Assembly: GCA_011391855.1 (NCBI GenBank)
Contig: JAABPT010000424.1
Span: 1 to 16,155, forward strand
DNA: 16,155 nucleotides
Reading direction: 5' to 3'
DNA from: Burkholderiales bacterium
GTDB lineage: Bacteria > Pseudomonadota > Gammaproteobacteria > Burkholderiales > Burkholderiaceae_C
Shown here: positions 6,675-12,605 of the stretch, piece by piece
Position numbering within the stretch: position 1 is the stretch's first letter
Layout: every line of letters starts with the position of its first letter
Notes under the pieces: model-generated
The model's database searches: none
Told to the model about the DNA's origin: nothing
The model's input: the letters and a program-made list of their open reading frames with translations, nothing else
Position numbers and translations under genes: made by a program

Positions 6675-6983
6675 TCAGCCTCGTGGTGACCAGGCGGGGC
6701 AGCGCTGCGGCAGCTCCGCCAGCGCTGGCGCGATATCCGAACCCTGCAGCAGGGCGGCCCGATGCTGTCCGCAGCGGTGCAGCCGGTAGTGGGCGCATGT
6801 GACGCACGTCACCCGTGGGTCTGGGTCTAGCAGCAGTTCAAGCAGGTCTTGCCGGTGCTGGCGAAGTAGTGCGCGGTGGTCGTCAGTCAGTGCGCTTGCA
6901 GGCCGCACGACAACCCGGCCGTCGCGGGCCACCACGGCAAAACCGTCCTGGCGCAGCCTCGTGAGGATGTCGGCGGCGGCCAT
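6675..6983 (-). CDS. TubC N-terminal docking-like protein with cysteine motif
   Basis: This is a 102-residue, two-part protein. Residues 1-52 (ADILTRLRQDGFAVVARDGR, then LTDDHRALLRQHRQDLLELL) follow the TubC N-terminal docking pattern: helix, beta hairpin and a 'ALLRQHR-DLLELL' helix. This fold is known from megasynthase docking but is common in small proteins beside phage-type primases. Residues 60-95 hold C60-x2-C63, C71 and C95, a likely zinc knuckle. ATG 6983 shares its first base with the primase stop (TGATG), so translation is probably coupled. A partner role in replication is suggested by position only. Confidence 0.7.
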   Translation of the reverse strand: MAAADILTRLRQDGFAVVARDGRVVVRPASALTDDHRALLRQHRQDLLELLLDPDPRVTCVTCAHYRLHRCGQHRAALLQGSDIAPALAELPQRCPAWSPRG

Positions 6984-9415
6984 CAGTAATCTTCCTCGTC
7001 TGCATTTGCTGGCGAAGTCAGCGAAGTCAGCGAAGTGTCAACAACGGCGCGGGTTTCCGGCCCGTTTTCGGTCTGGCGAAGTGAGCGAAGTCTGGCGAAG
7101 TGAGGGTCTGCGGTGTCTTCAGCGTCTGACCTGACTTCGCTGACTTCGCTGACTTCGCCGGGTTGAAAATCGGCCGGAAAGCCGCGCCAATCCTCACACT
7201 TCGCTGATTTCGCTGACTTCGCCGACAAACTGTAGAACTTCGTCGGTGAACCCGGCCCACTCTTCCGCTCCTCGACCTGCACAAGCACGGTTGGTGGTGT
7301 GGCGTGCAGCAGTTCGTCCAGTGCCGCATCAAGCCGGTCTTTTGACAACTTGCCATGAAAGCAGCCGGCACTTATCTCCCACCTCGACTTCCGGCCGTTG
7401 GCCAGAAACTCGACGATCTTCCCAGCGGCGGTGGTTATCTCCTGCTGCGCCAGCTCCTGGGCGCCACTGTTGAAGACGAAGCGCACCGAATCCACCCAGA
7501 AACGAATCCAGGCCAGTGCCGCCTCAATGTGTGCCTGGCCGATAATTTCCGTCTGATCGGTCAGGGCGAAGATCATGGCCAGCCGAAGCAGGACTGGCGC
7601 GCGCCGCTGCAACAGGCCAGTGACCAGCGGCCCGAAGTCGTGCCGGTTCAGTTCGCCGCGATAGAGCCGCTCGTACAGTTTCCGCGCGGCCGGATCAAAG
7701 CTCATGCGCAGGTGGTCGCGGTCCACCCAACGGTCAGCACCAGCGAACCGCAGCACGTCGGCCACCCTGGCGGCCAGCGCGTCAACGTCGCTTTGGTGCG
7801 TTGCGCTGGCGAATGGCAAAAGCCGGTAACGCTCGGAGTAGATCGTGATGAACCGATTCGCGAACCCGTTCGACAGCTCGCGCGCTTCGATCAACGAAAG
7901 CAGCTCGCTGGGCGTCACGGCCGCGCTCAAGCTGATATGCGGGTTGCTCGCCGATATGCGGTTCGTCTTCGTGGCCGGCTTCATCGTCGCGCCGTCCCAG
8001 CAGTCCCGCAGCGCCGCTGATAGTGTGTTGCCGTCGCGCTTCGTCTGGTGAAGGATGTTCGCAAACTCGGACTCCAGCACCCATAGCCGCTTGTCCTGAA
8101 TCGCCGGAACCTCGTTTTTCCCTTCCATGAATCCATCGTGAATCAGGCATATCAGCCCCTCGCGCGAAGACAACCCGCCGCGGTGAACCTGGGGACACAG
8201 CACCTCATCGGACTGGCGCAGACTCATATCAATGCGGTGCAGCAGAGACACGGCCTCACCCTTGCGCCCGATGGCGCTGCGCCCAACGTGCAGCCCGAAA
8301 ATCCGCGCGTGGTGGTAGGTGTTGCCCACCGGCAGGAATGGCCCGCGGCCCACGCCGCAGCCGATATAGGCCAGCGCGTTGAGCGCCACGGCGAACGGGT
8401 TCGCTTCGGTGGTTTCGGCGCCAGCGCGCGCGATGTCTCCAACCAGGCCATACAGGCATGCCGGGTCGGGTTTCGGTGCGTTGCGGTGGTGGTCATCGTC
8501 AACGGCGCCCGACCTCATCCCTGCTGCAATCGCTGCGGCCTGGCGCTGCTGCTCCAGGTCCCGGCCGTGCTGCGCCGCGTAGCGGCGCACGATGTCAACT
8601 GCAATGGCGTCAACCTCGGCTTGGGGTAGCGGTGGTTCGCAGTCGGCGGCGTTGATCTCGTGAAGCCCAGCGCGCACGGCCGCGGCAGGAAAGCTGCCCC
8701 AGTTCATTTGACCGGCCCGCTTGACCAAGTGCGTGTGACGCCCCCCGGTCTGCACCTTGCCGCTGATCTCGCCGGTCTCGGGGTCGACCTGCGGCGGTGG
8801 CGGTGCCGACAGGTCCAGGCCCAGCCGCTGCACCAGGTCATCGAACTGGTACGGCTGCATGTGCTGCTCCATGCTCACGATGCGGCTTCGGAACGGCTCG
8901 CCCTTGCGGTGGATGAAGCCGGGCAGTCGCATGACGCGCGACAGGTCATTGACGCTCGGATCACCTCCGAACTTCGCGGCCAACGCAAGCTGCGCGGCCA
9001 TGAACTGATCCAGCGTGCAGCCGCTCACCAGCCAGTAGCAGTGCCACTTGCCGGGGCTGGATTCGACAACTGCATGAGGTTCGACGCCAGCGGCCAGCAC
9101 GGGCTGCAGCGGGGGGCCGTCCAGGTCCAGGAATACGGCGCGCACGGCGGTGATGTTCTCTGCCTTGCGGCCGGTGCCATCGGTGAAATTGACAGTCCAG
9201 AAAACGCCAGCGCCGCGCGCGTTGAAGCGCTTCAGCCGCTCCGCGTGCGTGTCCAGGTGGCCGGCTGGCAGCACGCGCGCCAGTTCGCGCGCCTTGCGGT
9301 CGGCGTCGTCGTCGATGGTCTGGAAAGTGACGGCTTCGCCCTCGGCCATGAGGGTGAGGAAGCGGCCGGCTTCGGCCAGGTCGACATTGGGGTGTGATTC
9401 CATGACGGCGCTCAT
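6983..9415 (-). CDS. Primase/DUF3987 helicase-like replication protein
   Basis: This 810-residue protein is probably the element's replication initiator. Residues about 1-200 resemble the RepB-type archaeo-eukaryotic primase domain: the metal-binding D97-L-D99 in AVFLDLDG, SPGKWHCYW at 120-128 with H125, and DLSRVMRLPGFIHRKG at 157-172. Residues about 320-650 form a DUF3987 ATPase/helicase-like domain, with GLHVGRSAIGRKGEA at 374-388 in the Walker A position (no classical GKS/T), RLWVLESEF at 443-451 as Walker B, and an arginine-finger-like GFANRF. The ATG at 9415 has AAGGAG six bases upstream and overlaps the previous stop (ATGA). The tail after about residue 731 (AKSAKSAK, GEVSEVSEV) is encoded by the origin-like palindrome at 7012-7222. 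Confidence 0.9.
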   Translation of the reverse strand: MSAVMESHPNVDLAEAGRFLTLMAEGEAVTFQTIDDDADRKARELARVLPAGHLDTHAERLKRFNARGAGVFWTVNFTDGTGRKAENITAVRAVFLDLDGPPLQPVLAAGVEPHAVVESSPGKWHCYWLVSGCTLDQFMAAQLALAAKFGGDPSVNDLSRVMRLPGFIHRKGEPFRSRIVSMEQHMQPYQFDDLVQRLGLDLSAPPPPQVDPETGEISGKVQTGGRHTHLVKRAGQMNWGSFPAAAVRAGLHEINAADCEPPLPQAEVDAIAVDIVRRYAAQHGRDLEQQRQAAAIAAGMRSGAVDDDHHRNAPKPDPACLYGLVGDIARAGAETTEANPFAVALNALAYIGCGVGRGPFLPVGNTYHHARIFGLHVGRSAIGRKGEAVSLLHRIDMSLRQSDEVLCPQVHRGGLSSREGLICLIHDGFMEGKNEVPAIQDKRLWVLESEFANILHQTKRDGNTLSAALRDCWDGATMKPATKTNRISASNPHISLSAAVTPSELLSLIEARELSNGFANRFITIYSERYRLLPFASATHQSDVDALAARVADVLRFAGADRWVDRDHLRMSFDPAARKLYERLYRGELNRHDFGPLVTGLLQRRAPVLLRLAMIFALTDQTEIIGQAHIEAALAWIRFWVDSVRFVFNSGAQELAQQEITTAAGKIVEFLANGRKSRWEISAGCFHGKLSKDRLDAALDELLHATPPTVLVQVEERKSGPGSPTKFYSLSAKSAKSAKCEDWRGFPADFQPGEVSEVSEVRSDAEDTADPHFARLRSLRQTENGPETRAVVDTSLTSLTSPANADEEDY
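7012..7222. repeat. Symmetric inverted repeat of 9-bp iterons, candidate replication origin
   Basis: Two arms, 7012-7104 and 7131-7222, are inverted repeats (about 76 of 92 positions match by hand alignment, one gap) around a 26-base centre. Each arm has two clusters of three 9-bp units. GCGAAGTCA or variants occur at 7012-7038 and 7076-7103, and TGACTTCGC or variants at 7132-7158 and 7196-7222. Clusters within an arm start 64 bp apart, and all four are mirrored about position 7117. The repeats encode the primase's AKS and EVS tail. Iteron-like symmetry inside the replication gene suggests an origin, as crr/ori does for P4. Confidence 0.8.
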
Positions 9416-9696
9416 GTCCGGCTCCTTTTCACCACGGCCGGCAGCTCCGGCGGGCAGCGCCAGCCGTTGAAGCTGTCCGGCGTGCCGGTTGCCGCCAGCG
9501 CTGAGCGCCACCTATCAACCTCGCGCGCCCAGCGCTGCAGCCGCTGCGGCGGGTGGCCGTCTTCCACCTGCTCGAGCGCTACGTGCGCGCCCTGGGCGAA
9601 GCCGCGTCGATATGCTTCCTCGACCTGGCGCATGAGTGCCTTGTCGGCCGCCGTCATGGCGGCGTCGATCTCGGGGGCGATGTTGCGGCGCGTCAT
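9412..9696 (-). CDS. Unknown 94-residue protein upstream of primase
   Basis: It starts at ATG 9696 and overlaps the previous stop (ATGA 9693-9696) and the primase start (ATGA 9412-9415), so it is coupled on both sides. A longer frame to 9834 runs inside the neighbouring gene and was rejected. The protein is helical (AAMTADKALMRQVEEAYRRG-type core) with a polar RRGFAQGAHVALEQVED helix and a WAREVDRWRSAL segment. I recall similar small 'RRGF-QG ... W-VDRWR' proteins beside phage primases, but no function is known to me. Confidence 0.65.
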   Translation of the reverse strand: MTRRNIAPEIDAAMTAADKALMRQVEEAYRRGFAQGAHVALEQVEDGHPPQRLQRWAREVDRWRSALAATGTPDSFNGWRCPPELPAVVKRSRT

Positions 9697-10019
9697 GACA
9701 ACAGCCCCAATCCGCCCAGGGCGGCGGCCAGCGCCAGCCGGCCATGCACGATGCCGACATGCCGGCCGCGCTGGCGCAGCAGCCAGGCGTCTGCAGCCAC
9801 GGCCAGCACCTCGATGCCGGCCAGCGCGGCGCACGCGATGAGGGTGGAAATTTGCTTTCCAGCGGCGGCGCCGTCAGAATCCGCGTGTTCCTCCTCCCGT
9901 GCCCCCAGAAGCGCCAGCCCTGCCAGAGCTGGCGTTTCGCTTTGCGGGGCTACCTGCAGCCGCTCAGGCGCGGCCAGGCCCGGCGCTGCGGCGCCGATGT
10001 CGTGGTGGTGGTGTTCCAT
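9693..10019 (-). CDS. Unknown 108-residue protein with hydrophobic C-terminal half
   Basis: It starts at ATG 10019, one base after the stop of the AlpA-type gene, and ends in an ATGA overlap with the next gene. The N-terminus (MEHHHH) is a natural histidine run. About 50 Ala/Pro/Glu-rich residues precede a compact C-terminal unit, ISTLIACAALAGIEVLAVAA then WLLRQRGRHVGIVHGRLALA and a glycine/leucine end. That unit alternates helix and strand, so it is more likely a small folded domain than a membrane span, though the latter is possible. Function unknown. Confidence 0.6.
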   Translation of the reverse strand: MEHHHHDIGAAAPGLAAPERLQVAPQSETPALAGLALLGAREEEHADSDGAAAGKQISTLIACAALAGIEVLAVAADAWLLRQRGRHVGIVHGRLALAAALGGLGLLS

Positions 10020-10020
10020 G

Positions 10021-10302
10021 TCACGCCACCCCCTTCATGCGCTCGACCTTCGCGCGCAGCAGAGACACGGGCTCCGACCGGACCCTGACCCTGGGCGCCA
10101 GCTCCGTGAGCACCTGCGCCAGCTCGGCAGCACTCCACCGGGTGCACCTCGGGCCAAGCTCGATTCCCTTTGGAAACCAGGGCTCATGCCGTAACTGGGC
10201 CATCTTGCGTTCGGAGATCCCCAGCAGCCGGGCGGACTCACGCTCGTTGAGGAATGCCGGCGTGGTGGTCGCCGCGGCGGTTTTCTTGGGCTTGCGCTTC
10301 AT
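10021..10302 (-). CDS. AlpA-type regulator (excisionase-like helix-turn-helix)
   Basis: This is a 93-residue DNA-binding protein of the AlpA/MerR-like excisionase group. The core LNERESARLLGISERKMAQL at about residues 18-37 is a helix-turn-helix, followed by a wing (WFPKGIELGPRCTRWSAAEL) ending with the typical arginine-tryptophan and alpha helix. AlpA proteins switch on integrase or excision genes in satellites and islands. ATG 10302 has GAGGA seven bases upstream; GTG 10377 with TGGAGA nine bases upstream would add 25 residues (QTEATHSAAPDG). It is first in the long replication block and follows the structured leader, which probably controls it. Confidence 0.85.
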   Translation of the reverse strand: MKRKPKKTAAATTTPAFLNERESARLLGISERKMAQLRHEPWFPKGIELGPRCTRWSAAELAQVLTELAPRVRVRSEPVSLLRAKVERMKGVA

Positions 10303-10625
10303 AGCCGCGTCCTCGCTTGTTGTTGGGCGGATACTTGATCCGTCAGGCGCGGCGCTATGGGTGGCTTCGGTTTGCACGGTGGCAGTTCTCCAGGCGGTTG
10401 ATACACGCCTGCGCCGCCCGAAAACGAAAAAGGGACGGCCGCAGGCTTTCGCTTGCGCCGTCCCTCTCGGACTACTCGATTCCATCCCGCGTGAAGGGCT
10501 CTACCCAGGCTTTTCGCCTCATGCCACGCTGTCGCCGGAATCGGCTCAGTGCGCGCATTCTGTACGTATATGCCCGGTTGCGCAACAGTTCCGAATGTGC
10601 GTGGCACTCCATGCAGGGTTTGCAT
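10299..10625 (-). CDS. Leader ORF spanning the RNA control region (108 codons, tentative)
   Basis: ATG 10625 lies six bases after AGGAGGGG, and the frame stays open to an ATGA overlap with the AlpA-type start at 10302. It runs through the intrinsic terminator and hairpins without a stop, giving a proline- and arginine-rich sequence (REGRRKRKPAAVPFSF, GGAGVYQPPGELPP). It does not look like a folded protein. The start codon is inside a 7-bp hairpin (CCATGCA/TGCATGG at 10609-10627). It resembles leader ORFs such as those in P1/P7 ant and P4 immunity regions, where translation sets downstream expression. It could also be chance. Confidence 0.4.
   Translation of the reverse strand: MQTLHGVPRTFGTVAQPGIYVQNARTEPIPATAWHEAKSLGRALHAGWNRVVREGRRKRKPAAVPFSFSGGAGVYQPPGELPPCKPKPPIAPRLTDQVSAQQQARTRL
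10421..10464 (-). terminator. Intrinsic terminator between the two gene blocks
   Basis: On the minus strand GGGACGGC pairs with GCCGTCCC (8 bp), continued by GCA/TGC and GC/GC with a GAAA loop, and the stem is followed directly by TTTTTCGTTTT. It lies downstream of the first block and upstream of the AlpA-type gene, so it can separate or attenuate expression of the replication block. Confidence 0.75.
10421..10550 (-). ncRNA. Candidate small regulatory RNA (C4/P4-CI-like role inferred)
   Basis: If transcribed from the promoter at 10585-10557, an RNA of about 130 bases would end at the intrinsic terminator at 10464-10421. It can fold hairpins GCCG-AUUC-CGGC, AGGC-GAAAA-GCCU and the terminator stem. 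The 8-base TGCCACGC at 10522-10529 can pair with GCGTGGCA at 10599-10606 in longer transcripts. Just after it is a GGCGG/CCGCC hairpin (10393-10418) in front of the AlpA-type gene. The position matches phage immunity RNAs such as C4 of P1/P7 and CI of P4; the sequence family was not verified. Confidence 0.4.
10557..10585 (-). promoter_or_regulatory. Possible sigma70 promoter upstream of the control RNA
   Basis: TTGCGC (10585-10580) and CAGAAT (10562-10557) are separated by 17 bases on the minus strand. The -35 lies inside the palindrome GTTGCGCAAC (10577-10586), which could be an operator. Both hexamers are imperfect and the call is by eye. Confidence 0.35.
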
Positions 10626-10628
10626 GGC

Positions 10629-10940
10629 TCACCCCTCCTCGACGCCCAGGCCCACGGCCGCGAAGTCGTCTTCGTCGCATCCGGCCGCTTCCATGATCTG
10701 GCGTGCTTCGTCCGTGCTCACCAGGCGGATGCCGGACCCGCCGACGCTGCCGTTCGGCACAGACTGCGCCCACATGCTGGACGGGCCACCTGCGCCGGCC
10801 AGGAAGAACTGCCCCTTCGCCGTTCGGAAAAGGTCCGTGTCGTGATATCCGAAGTCGCCGCGATTGGCCCGGCAATCCAGCTCGCAGACGTGCGTGGCGG
10901 TCTCGGTGTTGTAGGTCTTGCCCTCAATGATTCGCTTCAT
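10629..10940 (-). CDS. Conserved hypothetical protein (KRIIxGKxYNTETA family)
   Basis: This is a 103-residue protein that starts at ATG 10940, sharing a base with the previous stop (TGATG), after a GGGGGGG-rich ribosome binding site. The N-terminus KRIIEGKTYNTETATHV and the later LFRTAKGQFFLAGAGGPSS belong to a small family I recognise from phages, plasmids and islands of several phyla. It typically has this 'GK-YNTETA ... LYRT-KG-FFL-G-GG' pattern and no known function. The C-terminus has a short helix (STDEARQIMEAAGCDEDD). It is the last gene before the structured control region. Confidence 0.8.
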   Translation of the reverse strand: MKRIIEGKTYNTETATHVCELDCRANRGDFGYHDTDLFRTAKGQFFLAGAGGPSSMWAQSVPNGSVGGSGIRLVSTDEARQIMEAAGCDEDDFAAVGLGVEEG

Positions 10941-11377
10941 CAAACCCCCCCCTTCGTGGTCGTTTTCGGCCGTTGGTTGAAACAGATAGCCGACGCCAGC
11001 CGCGCCGTGATGTCGTCATCGTCGTGGTGCCAGGCTGTACGGTCTTCGGGCGAATCCAACGGCGCGACAGTGCCCTGCCCGGCGCCGCATCCGTGCACGC
11101 GCCAGACCTCCTTGCCGCTGCGGCCACGAAGCCAGAGCACGGCGCCGATGCGCGAACCGTCGCCCATGACCAGCACCAGCTCGGACGGAACTAGGGCGCT
11201 GTCGGCGCCGACGGTCAGCACCAGGCCAGGCCGTGGTGACGGGTCCGGCAGCGGCGGCGGTGGCGGCGCCCAGCCCCAGGGCCAGATGAAGCTGCCGCCG
11301 ATGCCCAAACCGAATGCCGCAGCACAGACCAGGACCTGACCAGCCGGACCCAGCACGAGGTGACGGCGCGGGATCAT
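10940..11377 (-). CDS. Unknown 145-residue protein with N-terminal membrane span
   Basis: It starts at ATG 11377 (ATGA overlap with the previous stop). After PRRHLVLGPAG a hydrophobic segment at about residues 14-34 (QVLVCAAAFGLGIGGSFIW) is a likely membrane anchor, followed by a proline spacer (APPPPPLPDPSPRPG). The remaining 90 residues look like a small beta-rich domain (GLVLTVGADS, LVLVMGDGSRIGAVL, KEVWRVHG) with a histidine/aspartate cluster (HHDDDD). Family not recognised. The anchor and spacer suggest a membrane-tethered protein. Confidence 0.6.
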   Translation of the reverse strand: MIPRRHLVLGPAGQVLVCAAAFGLGIGGSFIWPWGWAPPPPPLPDPSPRPGLVLTVGADSALVPSELVLVMGDGSRIGAVLWLRGRSGKEVWRVHGCGAGQGTVAPLDSPEDRTAWHHDDDDITARLASAICFNQRPKTTTKGGV

Positions 11378-11610
11378 GAGGATTCCCCTTGCGGCCTGGG
11401 CGCCGTGGCACGGTCAAGCTCAGCTTGGGCTTCGTCAACCAAGCGCCGAACCTCGACCTCGGTCCCGCGAACGAAGACACGCTGGCCGATGGCCAGGCGG
11501 GCAATCACGCCCACCGGGTCGGCGGGCTCGCCGGTGTCGGCCAGGCGTACCGGCTTGGGGGTTATGGTGGTTTCTGGGGTTTGTGCCGGGCCACCTGGCG
11601 AAAGTGTCAT
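11374..11610 (-). CDS. Unknown 78-residue cassette protein
   Basis: Both ends overlap neighbours by ATGA (11607-11610 and 11374-11377), so it is translated in a coupled block. A disordered, proline/threonine-rich N-terminus precedes a compact part with DPVGVIARLAIGQRVFVRGT and a helix EVEVRRLVDEAQAELDRAT. The strand-turn-helix form could bind a partner protein, but no family is recognised. Confidence 0.6.
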   Translation of the reverse strand: MTLSPGGPAQTPETTITPKPVRLADTGEPADPVGVIARLAIGQRVFVRGTEVEVRRLVDEAQAELDRATAPRPQGESS

Positions 11611-12023
11611 GGCGCCACCTCCGGCCCGTAGGTGAAGATGGGCGCGCGCTGGACGATGCGCTCAACAATGGCGGCGGTCTTTTCCGGGTCAACCTCTTCA
11701 TTCCGCCACCCGGCGCCGTACCGATGAATGATCCTCAGCCCACGATCGATGACGAAGGTGCCGTTGTCACAGTTCGACGTGTCGGCCAGGCGCAGGACCT
11801 GGCGGTAGACGGTGAATCCGACCTGGCCATTGAAAAAATGCCGGGCTATCAGCTCGGCCAGGCGGTCCATGTCTGCTGTCGGGTCGGCCTGCAGATGGCG
11901 CAGACCCAGCCGGCGTGCTGCTTCTAGGAATGCTTCGACGCTGCAGCGCCCACCATTCCAGTGCAGGTATATGGACGGCGCCTTCGGTTGCATGCTCGGG
12001 GTGATGACTGCACGGTTTCCCAT
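11607..12023 (-). CDS. Conserved hypothetical phage/plasmid protein (MGNRAVIT family)
   Basis: This 138-residue protein starts at ATG 12023 with GGGAG six bases upstream. It belongs to a conserved set of hypothetical proteins in prophages and plasmids that begin MGNRAVIT and continue IYLHWNGGRCSVEAFLEAAR; here that segment is at residues 18-37. It is followed by a helical core (ADMDRLAELIARHFFNGQVG) and a beta-rich end (GTFVIDRGLRIIHRYG). Function unknown. It is transcribed with small partner genes on both sides. Confidence 0.8.
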   Translation of the reverse strand: MGNRAVITPSMQPKAPSIYLHWNGGRCSVEAFLEAARRLGLRHLQADPTADMDRLAELIARHFFNGQVGFTVYRQVLRLADTSNCDNGTFVIDRGLRIIHRYGAGWRNEEVDPEKTAAIVERIVQRAPIFTYGPEVAP

Positions 12024-12025
12024 GG

Positions 12026-12157
12026 TCAGCTCCCTGCCTGCAGTCGGCGCACCAGCTCGACGGCGCCACGCTTGTAGACCACGACTGCAACCAGCTCTTC
12101 GCCGCAAAGCAAAGCCCAGAAACGGGTTTTTCCGTAGCGTTCAAAGCGGTAGCTCAT
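12026..12157 (-). CDS. Small conserved protein, 43 residues
   Basis: It starts at ATG 12157, overlapping the preceding stop as ATGA, and ends two bases before the next gene. The sequence SYRFERYGKTRFWALLCGEE with LVAVVVYKRGAVELVRR is a compact beta-beta-helix pattern that I recognise as recurring in small prophage proteins that accompany the MGNRAVIT-type gene. No function is known to me. Size and coupling argue for a partner of its neighbours. Confidence 0.7.
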   Translation of the reverse strand: MSYRFERYGKTRFWALLCGEELVAVVVYKRGAVELVRRLQAGS

Positions 12158-12429
12158 GACGCGCCCCCCACGGTGAAGGCTGGGGCTTCGCCCAGCGTGC
12201 GGCGGACGGCGCCTATCTCCTCGCGCACCGCGTCCAGGGCGCGCAGGCACTCGGACGATTCGCAGTGCAGGGTCAGGTCGTCTCGCTCCAGGTCGGCGTA
12301 CTGGGCAAGGAATGCGCCCAGCGCGTAATGAAACGCGGCCTGGCGGTGGCGCAGCTCAAGAAGCTGCGTTTCGATCTGGTACAGCCGGGGCCTGGCCCCG
12401 GCTGTGTGTGGACAATCTCTATCGGGCAT
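12154..12429 (-). CDS. Unknown 91-residue cassette protein, first gene of block one
   Basis: ATG 12429 was chosen because CAGGAG lies nine bases upstream; ATG 12507 (MRTRRRC) has no such site and TTG 12555 is improbable. From 12429 the protein is helical: RPRLYQIETQLLELRHRQAA, ALGAFLAQYADLERDDL, then LRALDAVREEIGAVRRTL, with four cysteines in all. Two of them are in the DCPHTAG N-terminus and the LHCESSECL segment. Family not recognised. Two perfect palindromes flank its start codon, so its expression may be specially controlled. Confidence 0.6.
   Translation of the reverse strand: MPDRDCPHTAGARPRLYQIETQLLELRHRQAAFHYALGAFLAQYADLERDDLTLHCESSECLRALDAVREEIGAVRRTLGEAPAFTVGGAS
12382..12404. repeat. 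Perfect 11-bp inverted repeat inside gene start
   Basis: CAGCCGGGGCC and GGCCCCGGCTG flank a single central base. The palindrome is 25-47 bases inside the 12429 gene. It may be an operator or an RNA hairpin. No T-tract follows, so it is not an intrinsic terminator. Confidence 0.7.
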
Positions 12430-12461
12430 GTCTGCAAGCTCCTGTTGCAGGTGTGTCAAGT

Positions 12462-12492
12462 CGCTGCCAGGTGTTGCAAGCACCTGGCAGCG
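12462..12492. repeat. Perfect 12-bp inverted repeat upstream of first cassette gene
   Basis: CGCTGCCAGGTG (12462-12473) and CACCTGGCAGCG (12481-12492) with a 7-base spacer lie 33-63 bases upstream of the start at 12429 and about 110 bases after the integrase stop. A minus-strand TTGACA (12459-12454) follows at once, but no good -10 is seen. Operator or integrase-transcript hairpin are both possible. Confidence 0.7.
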
Positions 12493-12605
12493 GCGCCTAG
12501 TTCTCATCGGCTTGCCGGCCGTTCGTTTCCTCCTTGCGGATAGGTCCTCAATCAAGGCGCCATGGCTGGCGCGGGATTCCGTAGTGACGGGTCGAAAGCC
12601 GCCGG

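Noticed and set aside
7012..7222. CRISPR-like array
   Set aside because: Units are 9 bp with no spacers and are arranged as inverted clusters, so this is not CRISPR.
9909..9937. Hairpin AAGCGCCAGC/GCTGGCGTTT followed by CGCTTT, like a plus-strand terminator
   Set aside because: No plus-strand gene precedes it; it falls within a minus-strand coding region and probably reflects codon content.
9999..10019. Histidine run at the start of the 108-residue protein taken as an engineered tag
   Set aside because: It has only four histidines, occurs in a natural operon with coupled ends, and no vector sequence is near.
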